Assembly (NCBI GenBank): GCA_907163375.1 | Contig: CAJQUW010007017.1 | Span: forward strand, 1-64,000 | Source: Prostheceraeus crozeri | Taxonomy: Eukaryota > Platyhelminthes > Polycladida > Euryleptidae | DNA length: 64,000 bases | Direction of reading: 5' to 3' | Part shown: one piece after another, positions 44,691-57,637 of the stretch | How the letters are laid out: each line of letters opens with the position of its first letter | Numbering within the stretch: position 1 is the stretch's first letter | Notes under the pieces: generated by a model | The model's input: the letters and a program-made list of their open reading frames with translations, nothing else | Database searches by the model: none | What the model was told of the DNA's origin: nothing | Translations under genes and position numbers: made by a program

Positions 44691-47639
44691 CAGCTTTGAA
44701 CTTGTCTCAAAACATTGCTGTCCACAATGTCATGCATGCGATCACTTGAAGCCGACATTTTGTTCAAAGGAACCTGCGAAAAATCTTCCCCACACATGCA
44801 GCTTTCTCAAAATCTTACTGAACATAACAAAACATCATTTCATAATTCATAACATTTCTTTGTAATTCAGAAAATAGGAGGTGATGAGATTTATTAATTT
44901 TACAATTCAGGTAAAGCAGCTCATCATCAAAATCCCCATGAAAACAATGAGTTGTTATTTATGGAATAATCAGCCCAATATTTCTCTATATAACAGCAGG
45001 TGTTCACAGAAATGCTCAACAGGTGCTAATTCTGTTTCTCACAACGGGTAATCATTTAGAAACGGTAATTGGAGCGTCATTAATGCCTTAAAACTAATGT
45101 CAACAGGTTTGTGATGGGCCTGAGTCGGCATTCTCGGAAGCCACTTTTCAAATCGGAATTGATGAGATAGGTGTAGTATCAATTTGAATATGATGCAGGC
45201 TGCGTGTTTTCATTGTACATCGCTTTGAGCACTGGTTCCCAACCTTGTATGATTTTTTAACAATGCTATTCTTTGAAATTGTCTCACTGCCCCTACGAAG
45301 GACTAACATCACAATCAAATCTAATATCATTTCAATTTTTACATTATTTTAATCGTTTTAATCTTATTGATGGAAACAATGATAGATAAGCCACTTTAAA
45401 TACCCAAAAACATAAAACGGAACAAGCTTCAAAATTTCTAAATGGGCCCAATCTTATTTGATTATTTATGTTCGCCAGACCATGATTAAAGTTATATTTA
45501 TTGTTATTGCAATTTGATATGCGACATTCAGTCTTAAGTCCATAGTACAAGATGAAAAACTTAACAAAATGAAGAAAACTTTAATAGGTAACTGCTCATT
45601 TGTATAGAAGTGCACCTAAAAAAATCCCTGACCAATCAGAGTGCAGTGTGGAGGTCACTTAACTAATCATAGAGTGATCGTTATTCTGATGACCATATTT
45701 CGTGGCATGTGTTGGTCACTCTATTTCACATCACCATTATCTATATAGAAGCGACATGACAAAGGAAAATGCACTATCATGAAATGTACACATGACCAAA
45801 CTCCGAGAGATCATAATGAATTTTCAAGAAAAGATGAAGCAAAAACTCTCGAGATGGTTTATAGTCATCAATACATTTAAACTTTTCTTGGTCCTTGGAT
45901 TGGTAAAAAATCATGTTCCCGACAAGATAGTGGCAATTCCTTACATCTTCAAGTGAATCTGGGACATTCCCATGACGAGTCTCACATTTTGAAACTATAT
46001 TTAACAATTTTACATAGGCCTGCATTTAATACAACCTATGGTTTGCCTAGGACAGGTGGTACGTTCCCACCGACAGATATGAATGGTCGTAACGTGTCAA
46101 AGCCTTTTGAATATCCTAGGGCTACTTGTTGAGACAAACTTGACGGGATCTGTGTGCGGACCTTCCCCACTAGTCCATTTATTGACTCACGAAGCACTTT
46201 TTTAGGTGGGGCACATATACAGTAGGTAGAGTGTCGATTTAAAAAAAGTATCTGAGACAGCGAAAATTCTTTAAATGAAAAGATTCATTTTTTGCGGAGA
46301 TTACGTTCCTGTGGTCCAAAAATTATTTGAGCAGTTTTTAAAAAGCTAAATTGTTGAAAAAATACAGACTATTGACATGAACACGATATATTAGTTGTAT
46401 GAAACAAGTTTGATACTAGCAAGCATCGTAACTAAGCGGAACTTAAGCTGATTAAGGAATTTCATAATGCAAGTCTTCATGAAAAAGTCGAGATCTTGTG
46501 CTTTCGTGGATGAAATTTCAAGTTTTTTAATTCAATTTTCAGCGGCATGAGATCATGATTCACTAAATCTATGTTCCATTTCTTGAATCTGAATAGTTAT
46601 GTGGACCCATTTACATATTTGATAGGTAGTTGAAGTCATTGTCTTTGATTATGTGATTTTGCTCTACCAGTATCAGGTGGCTTGTGATATGATCAAGCTT
46701 AAGAAAAGCTCTTGAGGTTGAGCATGAAAGTAATAGCAACTAATCGAGCTGCTATTTTATTAATAATAACACAATATGATATGAATAACTTTCTTTTCAA
46801 TTTGATTAATAAAGTGTCTACAGCTCATATTTCTTCATATGAGGATACGCTGACACAGCTACGTTTCACTGATACAGCTATTTTACTGCAAATTTCGATT
46901 CTGTCAGTGTCAGTTATCCACCAATAAGGTGACGGACTGTGTTTATCCATTTTTAACGGTTGCTTAGAGAATGCGTTATTCCAATTGGTTCGCTTAAATG
47001 ATGTGCTACTGTATTGTATACTGTTATTATGTAGGCAACGCAAATAATTTTTTTGCTAATTTCGATGCTTCGTAATTACATGTACTAGTAACATCTGACT
47101 TGCGATGATTCTTTATACAGGACTTACGGGGGGGGGAATCAGTTCATCTGTAGTGACTGATTTTGAGACAAAAAATGCTAAATTGTATTACAGCGCGATT
47201 AAATAGACGCCGTTACGTGTGATAGATCCGTATTAATTTACGTGAGTCTTGGTCCACCTGGTTCACTTTGGGTGAGCGCTTAGTCCGTGGTAAGTAAAGG
47301 TTGAGAAACACTGTTATAGGATATAGCACTTTCTAGAAATGTCAGCAGAACGGCCGGAAAATCGAAACTTCAACGATAGAGTGCGGCTTGAAGACAATCA
47401 CTGTCAATTTGGAGCCTTAAACCACAAGGTTTCCGCATTTATTTTTTCATAGTTACTTGGTCGTTTCGATATGCAGTCGACTGTGTTATCTCTCGATGCA
47501 AGCGACACGCAGGTTGGTCCTTGCCAAATTGACAGATATGTGGCTAGCTCTCGATGTAAGTGATCTCTTGATAGAAGCGATGACAACAGCCGGTCCTTAG
47601 GTGTCGCTTATATCAGGAGTCGACTGTATTTGCCTTCCA
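44691..47639. other. Mostly unassigned; one protein-like minus-strand frame
   Basis: An 82-residue minus-strand frame at 45777-46025 has ordinary, protein-like composition (CETRHGNVPDSLEDVRNC, then YQSKDQEKFKCIDDYK) but no family I recognise, and flanking splice sites cannot be established. The rest shows only short chance frames and a nine-G run near 47130. Confidence 0.3.
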
Positions 47640-47898
47640 TAAAGCCGTCTGTAGAATTAAAGATATGGTGCGACTACCAAAAGACAAGCAAATCCCTATT
47701 CTGTCAGGGGCTTCGTGCATAGAATTCCTTGAAACGAATGGGCTAAATCATATGAAGATATTGCGGACAATAGTTTCTGCATCCAGAAAACTAGTTCTGA
47801 ATCAGAATAAAGCGGTTCTCAGTTTATGGCATCCTGAAAAGTCGGCACTTGTTGAGCACGCTCTGGAAGAGAATCACACGACTAATTCGGATATCTGA
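47640..47898 (+). other. Possible Penelope/LINE-type fragment
   Basis: The frame at 47665-47898 ends HPEKSALVEHALEENHTT, a pattern like the KSAvaEHA..nHtI that follows GIY-YIG domains in Penelope-like elements. The match is short and the upstream part does not support it, so this is a weak call. Confidence 0.25.
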
Positions 47899-49484
47899 AA
47901 TTGTCGTGATTCGCAGTACAAGAAGCGGCATTTTCAGGCCTGGCATGCGAAAAGTAACGTATGTCTGAATAGATGTGACCTATTTCTTCTGTCCTTATAT
48001 AACGAATTTTAGCCTTTTGGTCATCGTCGCATTTTTTTCTTTAACATGTTTAGCGCTTTGGTGAGTTAGAGCATTCAGGAGTAAGGGCCGAAACCCGAAT
48101 CCTTACCCAAGTTCCTGCTGATGACATCAATTGCACATTTTTTCAATCAGGCAATCTGCTGTAGTTGTTCTTTCCTTTAACCTGTAGGGAGGGCCACATG
48201 GGTCCTTTTGAGGGATTCTTTTCACTTATCGCTATCTTCTACTTCATCTTCGCCTCAATCAAAGCATTAAATTTCATTCTGACGCAATTGACATATGCAA
48301 GCATCTGATCGACCATACCTGCAGACAAGTTTTGTCAATATAAGCAAATTCCGCAATTACTACACCGCCTAACACACAGTGTGGCAGACTTGCAGGAGTT
48401 CTCGTATAAATTATTAAATTTTTTCTCACTCTATTTTTGCTTACACAGGCCTTTTTTCATTACCCACCATTTGAATATTATCAGCATTTACATTTCTGTT
48501 ATATTCTCATTTTTCACATTGGTTTTACTTACTGAATAGTACGATTTGTGATTTAAATCATCAATTAATTGTGTTTCGCCTAAGGTTAGCCCTTGCAAAA
48601 TTTGATTAAGTGGTTAAGTGCTAATTTTCATTTTCTGTCACTTCAAATGTCCATTGAATTGTAGATATATTGTTCATCAGATTGACTGCACTCATTGTCG
48701 ATTGGTTTGGCTGTGTGCGAGGCAGGTAGGTACACCGCCAGTCAGTTCCCTTGTCAAAGTCTCTGATGATGCAGACAGGTTGTCGGCGAAAAATAAACAG
48801 ATCGCAAGTCCTCCTTTTTTTGCATTCTAACGTCTACAGCGAACTTCATCTTCATTTCATGTCAGTCAGTCATCTTATTAGTCATCAGGCGTGCCTATTC
48901 AATATTATCTCAGTGCGCTTGCTCAACATGTAGATGTCTTTTCAGGCATGCATGCAGACTATGAAAAGCTAATTTCCATTATCATAGAAATATAAGTGTC
49001 AAGCTTCCAATCTTCTCTTTATTTTAATCCTCAAATGAAAATTTTTAACATGAAGACACGATCAAACAGTTTTGGAAAATCCTTCCCAATTTATCGTTAC
49101 AACGTTTTCACCCACTGGAACAGTGTTGTCCCCTCCGCTCGCCGTCCATCACAACCGCGTAGCGAAGCGTGACAGAAACTATTCTCCATCTAGGTCAATA
49201 CGAACAAAGGATTCTCTGCCGGAAAACACGGTTGAAGAAGAACATTTCACCGACTGAGGAGGATTGACTTCGTTATTGTGGTAACCATTCATCTATTAGA
49301 GACTGTCCGTTTTCTAAAACAATGGCTTGTCATTAGAATTTTGAACGATGAATAATGAAGGTTCAAAATTTAACTTGAAGCAACTCTACAATGAATATCA
49401 TAAATGATAAAATTGGATATAGTTACACAGAATCTCAGAGAGATAGAGATAGGTCTGATTTTCAAAGCGCATCGAGAACCAGCA
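47899..49484. other. No supported feature
   Basis: Short chance frames only. Confidence 0.5.
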
Positions 49485-49825
49485 GGAGGGGTGGATTTGA
49501 CCCCCTTGATCATTGAGGGATAGATTCGACCCTCAAAATCAATGAGGGGATGGACTTGATCCCCTAGATGCAGAAAGAAAAAAATTTGACGAACAAGATT
49601 CAGGAGGGGTGGATGCGAACCCCTTCATCAACGAGGGGATGGTAGCGACCCTGAGGAGGGGATGAATTCGACCCTATAGATTAATGATGGGTTAGATGTG
49701 ACTATGTAGATCCTGGAGGGTTGCGTACTGCCCCTTTGAGAAATGAGAGGTTAGAAGTGACCCCCTATAAGGGTGGATTCGACTTTCTAGATCCAGGAGG
49801 TGTGGATTCGAACCTTTGCATAATG
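49485..49825. repeat. Diverged minisatellite (GGAGGGGTGGATTCGACCCC type)
   Basis: Roughly eight degenerate units carry GAGGGGTGGAT, CGACCCC and AATGAGGGG words with variable spacing, so the period is not constant. Confidence 0.75.
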
Positions 49826-50665
49826 CTTAGTTGTAATCATACAAATAACTCACTAAGACAAATATCTCCGTGGATTTTTCCAATGGCGATATTCATGTGA
49901 TACGCAATTGGCATGTTAGATCAATTTCCTCATGCATTTGTCAAATTATAGGTAAACTGACTACTGAAATTCCTTTTGGTAATTCACCTGCCAAAGAACT
50001 TCAATTCCTCTTCTATTCTGTGAAACAGCCGATCTGAAAAGCTTGGGAAAGTCAGGTAATATGCACAGATCAGCCTGATATGTATTCCTTCCCCTTGTTC
50101 AACCATGCTACAAGTCTAGGTGTTGTATTTCGTCAGTTCCGAGCCGTGTTGATGAGCATTGTTTCTTCCAAATGAATTCTTTGCTTTGAGAGACTTGATT
50201 TTTTTGAGAGGGCTTGTATAAAAGTGAAGATACAAAATAGTTATGTATAGTATAATGTCCGATTAATGTTAACTTTGCTATCACGCAATGTCGGCGAAAT
50301 ATTTTGCGGAATCGCACGAGGTTTTTGAGTGACATATCAGCCAATATTTGACGACGTCGTTTAATGACGTGAAAATTTGCTGACGCTGACGGCCGCAATT
50401 ATTTGTCGTAAAATAGCGTCAGCGCCATATTTAGAATCCTTCGGGTTCTAGAAAAGTGTCAGCACGTAGGAATGCTTCATGATCCATAGACTTCCCACTT
50501 AAATTTAAACCAAGTTGAAACAGCAGCATTATCCAAGATAAATAGACTTAGAAGGAGTAAAAAGAGTCTCCTGAGACGTTAGAAGCCGTTTGGGGGAAAT
50601 GTTGGGGTTAGGCCGAATCATATATCTATTGTTTATTATGGATATTTATTATTTTAGGGATTATA
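49826..50665. other. No supported feature
   Basis: Short chance frames only (one 96-residue minus-strand frame at 50108-50398 without motif). Confidence 0.5.
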
Positions 50666-51370
50666 CACTGTAAACCGGATGCAGCCAAATACCAGCCAAA
50701 ATGTGGTCATACATAGCTACATACTAGCCAAAACATCAGACAAGGCAGTCTATTTTTCTACCTTTGTTGCAAATCAAGATGCTTTATCTACATTACTGAC
50801 TACCATGTCATTAGTAGCAAATAATCCCAACAATCGTTTCAAATAGAAATACGTGTCTCTGAAACGCCATAAATCCAGCGACTTATATTTAAGCATCCTT
50901 AATCAATCTATCTCTATCTCTCTGCCACTCACTAGCTCTCACACAGTTATACATTTATTATGAATAACCCTGATACCTTGTTGGTTATTCTTCGCATAGT
51001 TAATTGCGACTTAAGGGAAGTAGATATGCCATTGGAAATTATGAAGAGGAATTTAAAAACCGAATTAACGAATGGTGTCAATATGGCATCCACAACTGTA
51101 ATTGCCATAATTCTAGGTGTAAAAAAGGAAATGTACTTGCTTTGTGCATTGCATATGCATATACATGTAATTGAAAATCATCAAAAAAACCATCCAATTT
51201 TGACAGAGTATTATTATGTACCAGTCACAAGTAGTACAAAATGCATTAAACTTGATAATACACATAAGTCCGTACGATGAGACAAAAATTGTCTGATATT
51301 ACATAGCATCATTCAAAATACTCATTTGACTGATAAATTGTCTGGTAAGTGGCTCTTACAGTTTACAGTG
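50666..51370. mobile_element. TA-flanked element with CACTGTAAACCG ends (705 bp)
   Basis: The left end CACTGTAAACCGG and right end CAGTTTACAGTG are inverted repeats flanked by TA on both sides (50664-50665, 51371-51372), suggesting a mariner/Tc1-type non-autonomous element. A plus-strand frame of 106 residues (50960-51280) lies inside but resembles no transposase I know. Its end sequence is shared with 59936-60371. Confidence 0.7.
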
Positions 51371-52091
51371 TAATATAACTAAATCTAGATACCGAAAATT
51401 CGATGTTGCCTTTTTGTTTCTGGTTTCTAATGTTCGCTACCTTCAAAATCAGCTTTCTCCTTCTCTCCCTGCTTCTTTCCTTGTTTGGAATACTATCTGT
51501 TTGAAAATTGATTAACCTGAACAAAATATTTGAAAGTAATTTTAACAATCAAAAGCATCAGTCACATTTTTGTCAAATAGTCACATTCTTTCCGATCTTG
51601 ATGCATATTGCAGACTGCAGCACTAACTTGAAGTAAATAAAGAAGACCAACTAAGTTTGTCGAATGCATGGGGATTCTAGAAGATCAAACATTTCCCGAA
51701 TGACGATTTGTAGCAATATAGTCTTCTGACGGAAATAAAATGGAATATTCCAATTGTACAATAAACAGATGATAGATGCCGTTGTCTGTATTTGTCAAGG
51801 AAATAACTAGCTTTTTATCTATATTTCATCGCAGAAGCGCAAGGTGATAACAAAATGCTATCTGTTGTTTGAACTATCTTTGTAGATTTTCATTAACTGC
51901 TGAAAATGTGTCAAGAATGTGCCCCTCGTGATCCGCGCTCTAAAACCAACAGAGATTACAGATTATCACTTCGACTGACCACATTGTTTACGTCTATTGA
52001 TTTGAACAATTTCGCAGAGAATTATGCGGCAGATCTCCGGGGCTGGACTCCACATCCGCTTCTTTCTCCGCCACTGATCATAGTCATTATA
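51371..52091. other. No supported feature
   Basis: Short chance frames only. Confidence 0.5.
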
Positions 52092-52099
52092 GTGAGAAG

Positions 52100-52969
52100 T
52101 GGGGTGTACAATACCGCCGGGTTCTTTTAAAAATTTGGAGATTTAAATCCCGAGATTTTTGGGGATTGACTTCCTTATCTATCAGTCGCTTAGTTTAGAA
52201 ATTACTAGCTAAGGATAAACAAGATGCACACAATGTTTCTCCGTTCTTTTTATAAATGCGCAAATCGGCCACTGAAAACGATTCGACACGGGGAATCATT
52301 GTATCCGGTGGGGGTCCGAGGTAAATTCTTATTATTTATGGCTGGATGGCTTCGTTCTATGCAACCAACTAGGGCGGAGTGCGAGCGTGGCTTCAACGTC
52401 GCTGGGACCTTTGCATCGAAAGTCAGAAATCGTATCAGCGGTCGCACCTTGAATGACATGTGCATTTTGAAATGGTATTTCAAACAGAAATTCACGCGAC
52501 TACAACTTCTTTAGAGTCTAGGTTGGCTAACTTACTATTTTGTTATTCTTCAAATCAACTCTCTTCATCATGTGATCAGTATTTGAATTAATTAAACAAG
52601 ACAATATTGTGCAAATGCATATGACGTGAAAGGTTATTTTTATAAAAGTTGTTTCATCTCTTAAAATGTGAACGCACCTTGCATGATGAGTCTCATTTAA
52701 AAAAAATGATTAAATAAATTACTTACTTTCGCAGTCACAAATAATGATTCACAATTACAATTAATTAATTGTTATTATTACCATTTGGAGTAGGTATGCC
52801 TATTTAATCAATATTAATGTATGCAAAGGCAAAATCGTCGGCAGAAACCGCAATCTGCATGAAACCAATGAAATTTTCTCAATCTCGGGATATCCCGGGA
52901 TCCCGGGATTCAGAAAAGTCGGGATTGTAATCCCGTGATTGATATTTTGCTCCGGAATTGTGCACCTTA
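52100..52969 (+). mobile_element. hAT transposon, internally deleted (870 bp)
   Basis: The 8-bp duplication GTGAGAAG is perfect (52092-52099, 52970-52977). The inverted ends are TGGGGTGTACAATACCG and TAAGGTGCACAATTCCG (right end reversed). A transposase C-terminal fragment lies inside. Sub-terminal CCCGGGATCCCGGGA palindromes occur near the right end. Confidence 0.92.
52224..52514 (+). pseudogene. hAT transposase C-terminal dimerisation fragment
   Basis: The 96-residue open frame has the hAT C-terminal pattern: WLRSMQPTRAECERGFNVAG, then SKVRNRISGRTLNDMCILKW. This is the conserved ECERxFS...R..L....l..L region that mediates dimerisation. The BED finger and catalytic part are absent because the element is internally deleted. 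It starts close to the left end of the element and is itself uninterrupted. Confidence 0.82.
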
Positions 52970-53143
52970 GTGAGAAGTATACTCACATAAATGCAAAATT
53001 AAATATTGAGTGCATCCTCGGTTTTGAAAATGGGAGAAGCCCTGAATAGCTGTCATTTCACCCAATATCAGGAATCATCATCAGGCCCAGTTCACATCTC
53101 TCAACATCGACACAACTCCCTATTTAAAGTCGTAGCTATGTCC

Positions 53144-53495
53144 GGGTAAATTTGAGATTTGCAATTAGCAAGTTAGTGAAATTTCGACGGGCATTCATTA
53201 AATATCACTTTATACACACTACTGCCAAATCGCCTTAGATAGTGCGCTCCTCGTAATAATGAAATAAATGCTGCTTTTTGCAAACACAATGTAAATAGAG
53301 TAATTAAATATTATTATTCAACTGAGGATGCAAATCAATATTTAATCATTCTATTTACATTGTGTTTTCCAAAAGCTGCATTTATTTCATTATTACAAGT
53401 GCACTATCTAAGGCAATTTGCAACAGCATGTTTAACGTGATATTTAATGAATGCCTTCGAAATTTCACTGCTAATTCCCAAATCTCATGCTACCC
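53144..53495. repeat. 352-bp foldback with 160-bp arms
   Basis: The arms pair from GGGTAAATTTGAGATTTGC (53144) to AATCTCATGCTACCC (53495) through GGCATTCATTAAATATCAC, CCTTAGATAGTGC and ACACAATGTAAATAGA. The loop is about 25 bases. No protein and no clear target duplication; a foldback-type MITE is likely. Confidence 0.88.
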
Positions 53496-53789
53496 ATAAT
53501 AGACACAGCGAAATTGTAACTTTGTCTTTGAGACTTAAGCAATTCATTCATTTTGCTAACAAGATATCACCGTTTTTTACTTCAGAAGTGACATCATGCA
53601 ATACTTTTGCTAATATAAAAGCCATCAAAGCAGACTACCCATGAAAATATTCGCTACTTCTACAGCAGAACTTGAGAGAGAGAGAATACTATATTCACGG
53701 CAAATTCATGCATGTGACTACATTAACATCATAACATCATTCATAAATAACATAGAAAATAAAAAAAAAATGAACGAGTTCGTAGTCCT

Positions 53790-54325
53790 TCACTGTGCCA
53801 CTCCATTTGTCTGCCTAATGTACTTTCGAATGGCTTCCAGAGCACTTGCCGATTTGTGATGACGAACTCTAGCATCCGATGGCATTCTGTTCCAAAAGCT
53901 GGCACCAAAATAGCGGATAGAATTTTTCCCATACTTGACAGTTCTAAATTTGGGATGTTGGAAGACGCTTCTGTGAGACTTTTCTGGAGCAGGACAGAAA
54001 ATGTGCATGAGAGGAATAGGAGCAATACCTGGCTCTTCCATACTAGTGGTAATTAGCTTATGTTCCTTATGTTCCTCATTCTTATAAACAGTCCAGGAGT
54101 TTTGAATTGATTTCATGAGTCGGTGTAGAGTCAAATACCAGCACTCAAGCAGACTGCATGCATTCAAGGATACTTGCAATGACTCTATAGGAGATGTGTA
54201 ATCCATCATGCTGTGTCGAAGGCATCACGCATTCATCATGTCAAGCTTACGATGTGCAGATGGTGATGCAAATAACAGAAGCGGTGAAACATAGTCGAAA
54301 TGAGGATATGTTGATCGAGTAAGAA
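53790..54325 (-). pseudogene. LINE reverse transcriptase C-terminal end, broken
   Basis: On the minus strand the last part of a non-LTR ORF2 is visible: STYPHFDYVSPLLLFASPSA, then FRTVKYGKNSIRYFGASFWN and RMPSDARVRHH followed by a short Fk-type helix. The pattern R..rYG.nSiry.g...WN.lP is diagnostic of the 3' end of CR1/jockey-type ORF2. The uninterrupted part is 139 codons (53790-54209); the upstream part carries stops. RT catalytic motifs are absent. Confidence 0.75.
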
Positions 54326-54774
54326 GTCTCACATACTGATCAACTAACTACATGAGAGTTTTATTCCACATTGAAAACAATATATATTATGGATTGTTGG
54401 AATAGATTCTAATATAAAAGATTTTCAAGCCTCAAAAGACAAGAAATCTTATGTACTGCTCTTTTTGATAATGAAAGTAGTGTGGAATAACAAGTTTTTT
54501 AACTGAATGAGAGCATGAAAAAAGGAAGACAAATATTCGAATACAAATGATACTTGCACATATGATTATCAGTTTGCAGATTATGTCAGCTTCTCCAATC
54601 ACTAGTGACACAACTACTGCACGAGTGTCAACTGACACACTGCTACTGACTTACTCGACTTGCTCAAGTCATTTACAGTGTTTACGACCGACATAGCATG
54701 CCCTTATTCGAAGTGTCTGAGGAATGGTTGTTGAAGATAGTAGAAGAAGTAGCGTTATCACAGAAGTTGCTTTC
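54326..54774. other. No supported feature
   Basis: Short chance frames only. Confidence 0.5.
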
Positions 54775-55215
54775 GCTTCTTATTGTCATCGAAATTGATC
54801 TCTTTCGGCTCTTTCGCTTCTTATTAGCTTTGAAATCTATGTCTTCCGGCGTTTTTGCCTCTGATTATCCTGAAAATCGATCTCTTTCGGCTCTTTCGCT
54901 TCTGACTACCTTGGAAATCGATCTCTTCCGGCGTTTTTGCCTCTGATTATCCTGAAAATCGATCTCTTTCGGCTCTTTCGCTTCTGGCTACCTTGGAAAT
55001 CGATCTCTTCAGGCGCTTTCACTTCTGATTATCCTAAGAATCGATCTCTTCCAGCGCTTTCGCTTCTGACTGCCTTGGAAATCGATCTCTTCCCACGCAT
55101 TCGCTTCTGATTATCCTGAGAATCAATCTCTTCCGGCTCTTTCGCTTCTGACTACCTTGGAAATCGATCTCTTCCGGCGCATTCGCTTATGATTATCCTG
55201 AGAATCGAACGCTTC
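54775..55215. repeat. 41-bp minisatellite, about ten units
   Basis: GATCTCTTYCGGCNCTTTCG recurs at an exact 41-bp period (for example 54920, 54961, 55002, 55043, 55084). Units alternate between TCTGATTATCCTGA and TCTGACTACCTTGGA halves, giving an 82-bp higher-order repeat. Confidence 0.93.
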
Positions 55216-56059
55216 TCCGTCCACTCATACACCATTGATCTGCAGTATCAATGTTTCCACCTTGCATTCACAATATTCGGTTTTGACAGATATTCTGACC
55301 TACCCTTTGTCATTGACTTTCTCCTTCGTCGCGTATTGACCTCACCTTGTCCTCCCTACGACCTCTCTCACTCGATCCCATGTGTCTTGCATTAGATCAA
55401 GATTGTGTCCCTTCACATCATCGTGTCTCTTATCAGGCCGGATTAGCAACCAGTACTTTAGCCGCGGAAGAAATGATTCCAAGTTTTAATTCGACTCAGG
55501 GCGTTCGTCTTGTGTTATCCTTTCTGCTTTCGAGTAATTTCTCCCTTCAAGCGTGTTGTGAGGTGATGCCAATTGGGATATTGAGTTGGAGGCGATTAAC
55601 AAAGTGAATGAGAGTGTGAGACAATCCTAGAAAATGTCCGACGACTTTTTCCAAAACGTGAGAAGTCATGAGATGGTGTTAGAAAGAATGCGGCAAGTAT
55701 TCTGAGAAAGTCGTCATTGGAAGAGGATGATCAGAACACGTGCGATAAGGACGATTAAAATTCAGACATACAGTGCACTCCGAAAAAGTGGGAGAGCATG
55801 GGAAGTACTTCACTACATGTTTCACAATGCAATCTCGATCATCTCGTGCCAAATATGAATGTTATTCATGTGTTAATGTTCTTAAGAAAGTCAAAGAATG
55901 CTACAAAATCAAAGAATGTAAAACAGAGTGACCAGTCAGATATTGAAAGATCATCCTTGGTCCCTGTATACTCCCAGGGCTTAAAATTTAAACTTTAGAT
56001 TCATACAGATTGGAATAAATGTCCATCTTCCACGTGGAGTTGTGAATGTCCTCTTTGCC
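55216..56059. other. No supported feature
   Basis: Short chance frames only. Confidence 0.5.
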
Positions 56060-56177
56060 AATTCACGCTCTCAACAGATGGTCCGATGGCCTTCTGGTAG
56101 CGGGAATGCTTGCACGACCTTTAAATGTCGCTGATTCGAACCTGCCCACGACTGATGAGGCCCAACAAACCGAAATA
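56060..56177 (+). repeat. tRNA-like head followed by a hammerhead-like core
   Basis: TGGCCTTCTGGTAGCG (A box) and GCTGATTCGAACCTG (B box) are followed within 15 bases by CTGATGA, a GG..CC-closed loop and GAAA. The arrangement recalls SINE-like elements that carry a hammerhead. A mariner sits at the TA directly after GAAA, so the 3' half cannot be read across. Confidence 0.4.
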
Positions 56178-57637
56178 CAGGGTGAGTAAAAAGTAATGCC
56201 CGATCTTTGCACAGTAATCTGACTTGAGAGTCAGTGACAAGGTTGAATTGGAAATCGACCCTGCGCGTGCAAGTTTTAGGCTCTCTACGTGCAAGCACGC
56301 GTGTGTGTCTTCCAATCGATTCTTCAATGTGAACAGCGTTCGGTCAGACTTTCTCTTCAGCTATAAAATTGATATGGTTAAGAACGAAATTTTATTGTCG
56401 CTTTTCCTTGCCTTGCTATAATGGCTGTGCGACTTACTAGAGAGCAACGAGTAGCTGCTGTGAAATTTTTCTACTTGTCTAATGAAAATGCTGCCGAAGC
56501 AAGCAGACGACTCAGTTAAGAATTTAACATTCCTCCTGTGCAAGGTCGCAACATCAGATCCATCGTCAATAAATTTGAACTTACTGGTTCTGTGGCAGAC
56601 GCGCATTGTTCAGGAAGGCCCATCTCTGCCACCTCAGACGAAAAACACGATCAACTGCTTGCAAGTCTTCAACGCAGCCCTCAGAAATCCACTAGGAGAT
56701 TATCTTTAGAGTTAGGAATATGTCAAAAAAGTGTCGTGAACTTACTAAGAAAGAACGGATTCTGACCATAGAAGCACCGATTGGTTCACGCCCTCTATGA
56801 CGGAGATGCAAACAGACGCCTTCAGTATGCTGAAGGTTTCCTCACCCTTTTACGACAGGACGAATCTCTTCTCGACCGGATATGGTGGTCCGATGAGGCC
56901 ACTTTTAAACTAAATGGCCATATCAACAAGCACAATTGTGTGTATTGGGCGACAGACAATCCTTATATGACGATTGAGCAGGAGGTAAATCTGCCAGGAG
57001 CAACTGTTTGGGCAGCCATATCTTCCCAAGGAATTATCGGACCATTCTTCTTTGACCATGCTGTGAATGGAAGTAACTACCTGGACATGTTAAAAGAACA
57101 ATTCCATCCTTTAGTGCAAGATCAACAATTTTACTTCCAACAGGATGGCGCCCCAGCGCACTATGCTACACGTGTTCGTGAATGGTTAGACAACAACTTC
57201 ACAGGAAAATGGATAGGACGACGAGGCCCTATTGAATTCCCAGCCAGATCACCTGATTTAACTACCATGGATTTTTTCATGTGGGGAGTTTTAAAAGATC
57301 TCGTTTATTCAAGGAGGCCTCGTACACTACCTGAACTTCGAGATGTCATTACCAACCAGATGAGAACAATTAGTATTGAAATGTGCGAGAAAGTGTGCCG
57401 AAGTGTTGTTACTCGACTGGAACTGTGTATCGAGCACAACGGCGAACAGTTTGAACACTTTTAGTAGACAATCTTTTCATCTTTCTGAAAATAAATTTTA
57501 TTAAAATAGACCTTCCTACTTTGCACTCAAAAATTTCATGATTTCACCGGGGATATGCGATAAAAGATAAGAGAGACATCAGTATTTGCATATTAAATCA
57601 GGTAGCTGAAATCGGGCGTTACTTTTTACTCACCCAA
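56178..57637 (+). mobile_element. Second mariner/Tc1-superfamily transposon
   Basis: It starts CAGGGTGAGTAAAAAGTAAT after TA (56176-56177). The right end, ATTACTTTTTACTCACCC-like, stops near 57637 with its last few bases changed, so the right TA is lost. The transposase lies on the plus strand. Its ends differ from those of the 16335-18087 element, so it is a separate family. Confidence 0.88.
56421..57464 (+). pseudogene. Mariner transposase (DD36D by my count), three stop codons
   Basis: All 348 codons stay in one frame, from MAVRLTREQRVAAVKFFYLS to the end FEHF. The domains are an N-terminal helix-turn-helix, a second one (TRRLSLELGICQKSVVNLLR), then WWSDEATFKLNGHIN (first Asp), FQQDGAPAHYATRVREWL (second Asp) and PARSPDLTTMDFFMWG (third Asp). 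Stops are TAA at 56517-56519, TGA at 56763-56765 and TAG at 56769-56771, with no frame change. The copy is dead but less decayed than the mariner at 16.3 kb. Confidence 0.93.

Noticed and set aside
54775-55215. CRISPR-like array
   Set aside because: Units are contiguous and similar along their whole length at a 41-bp period, with no unique spacers; a minisatellite in animal DNA.
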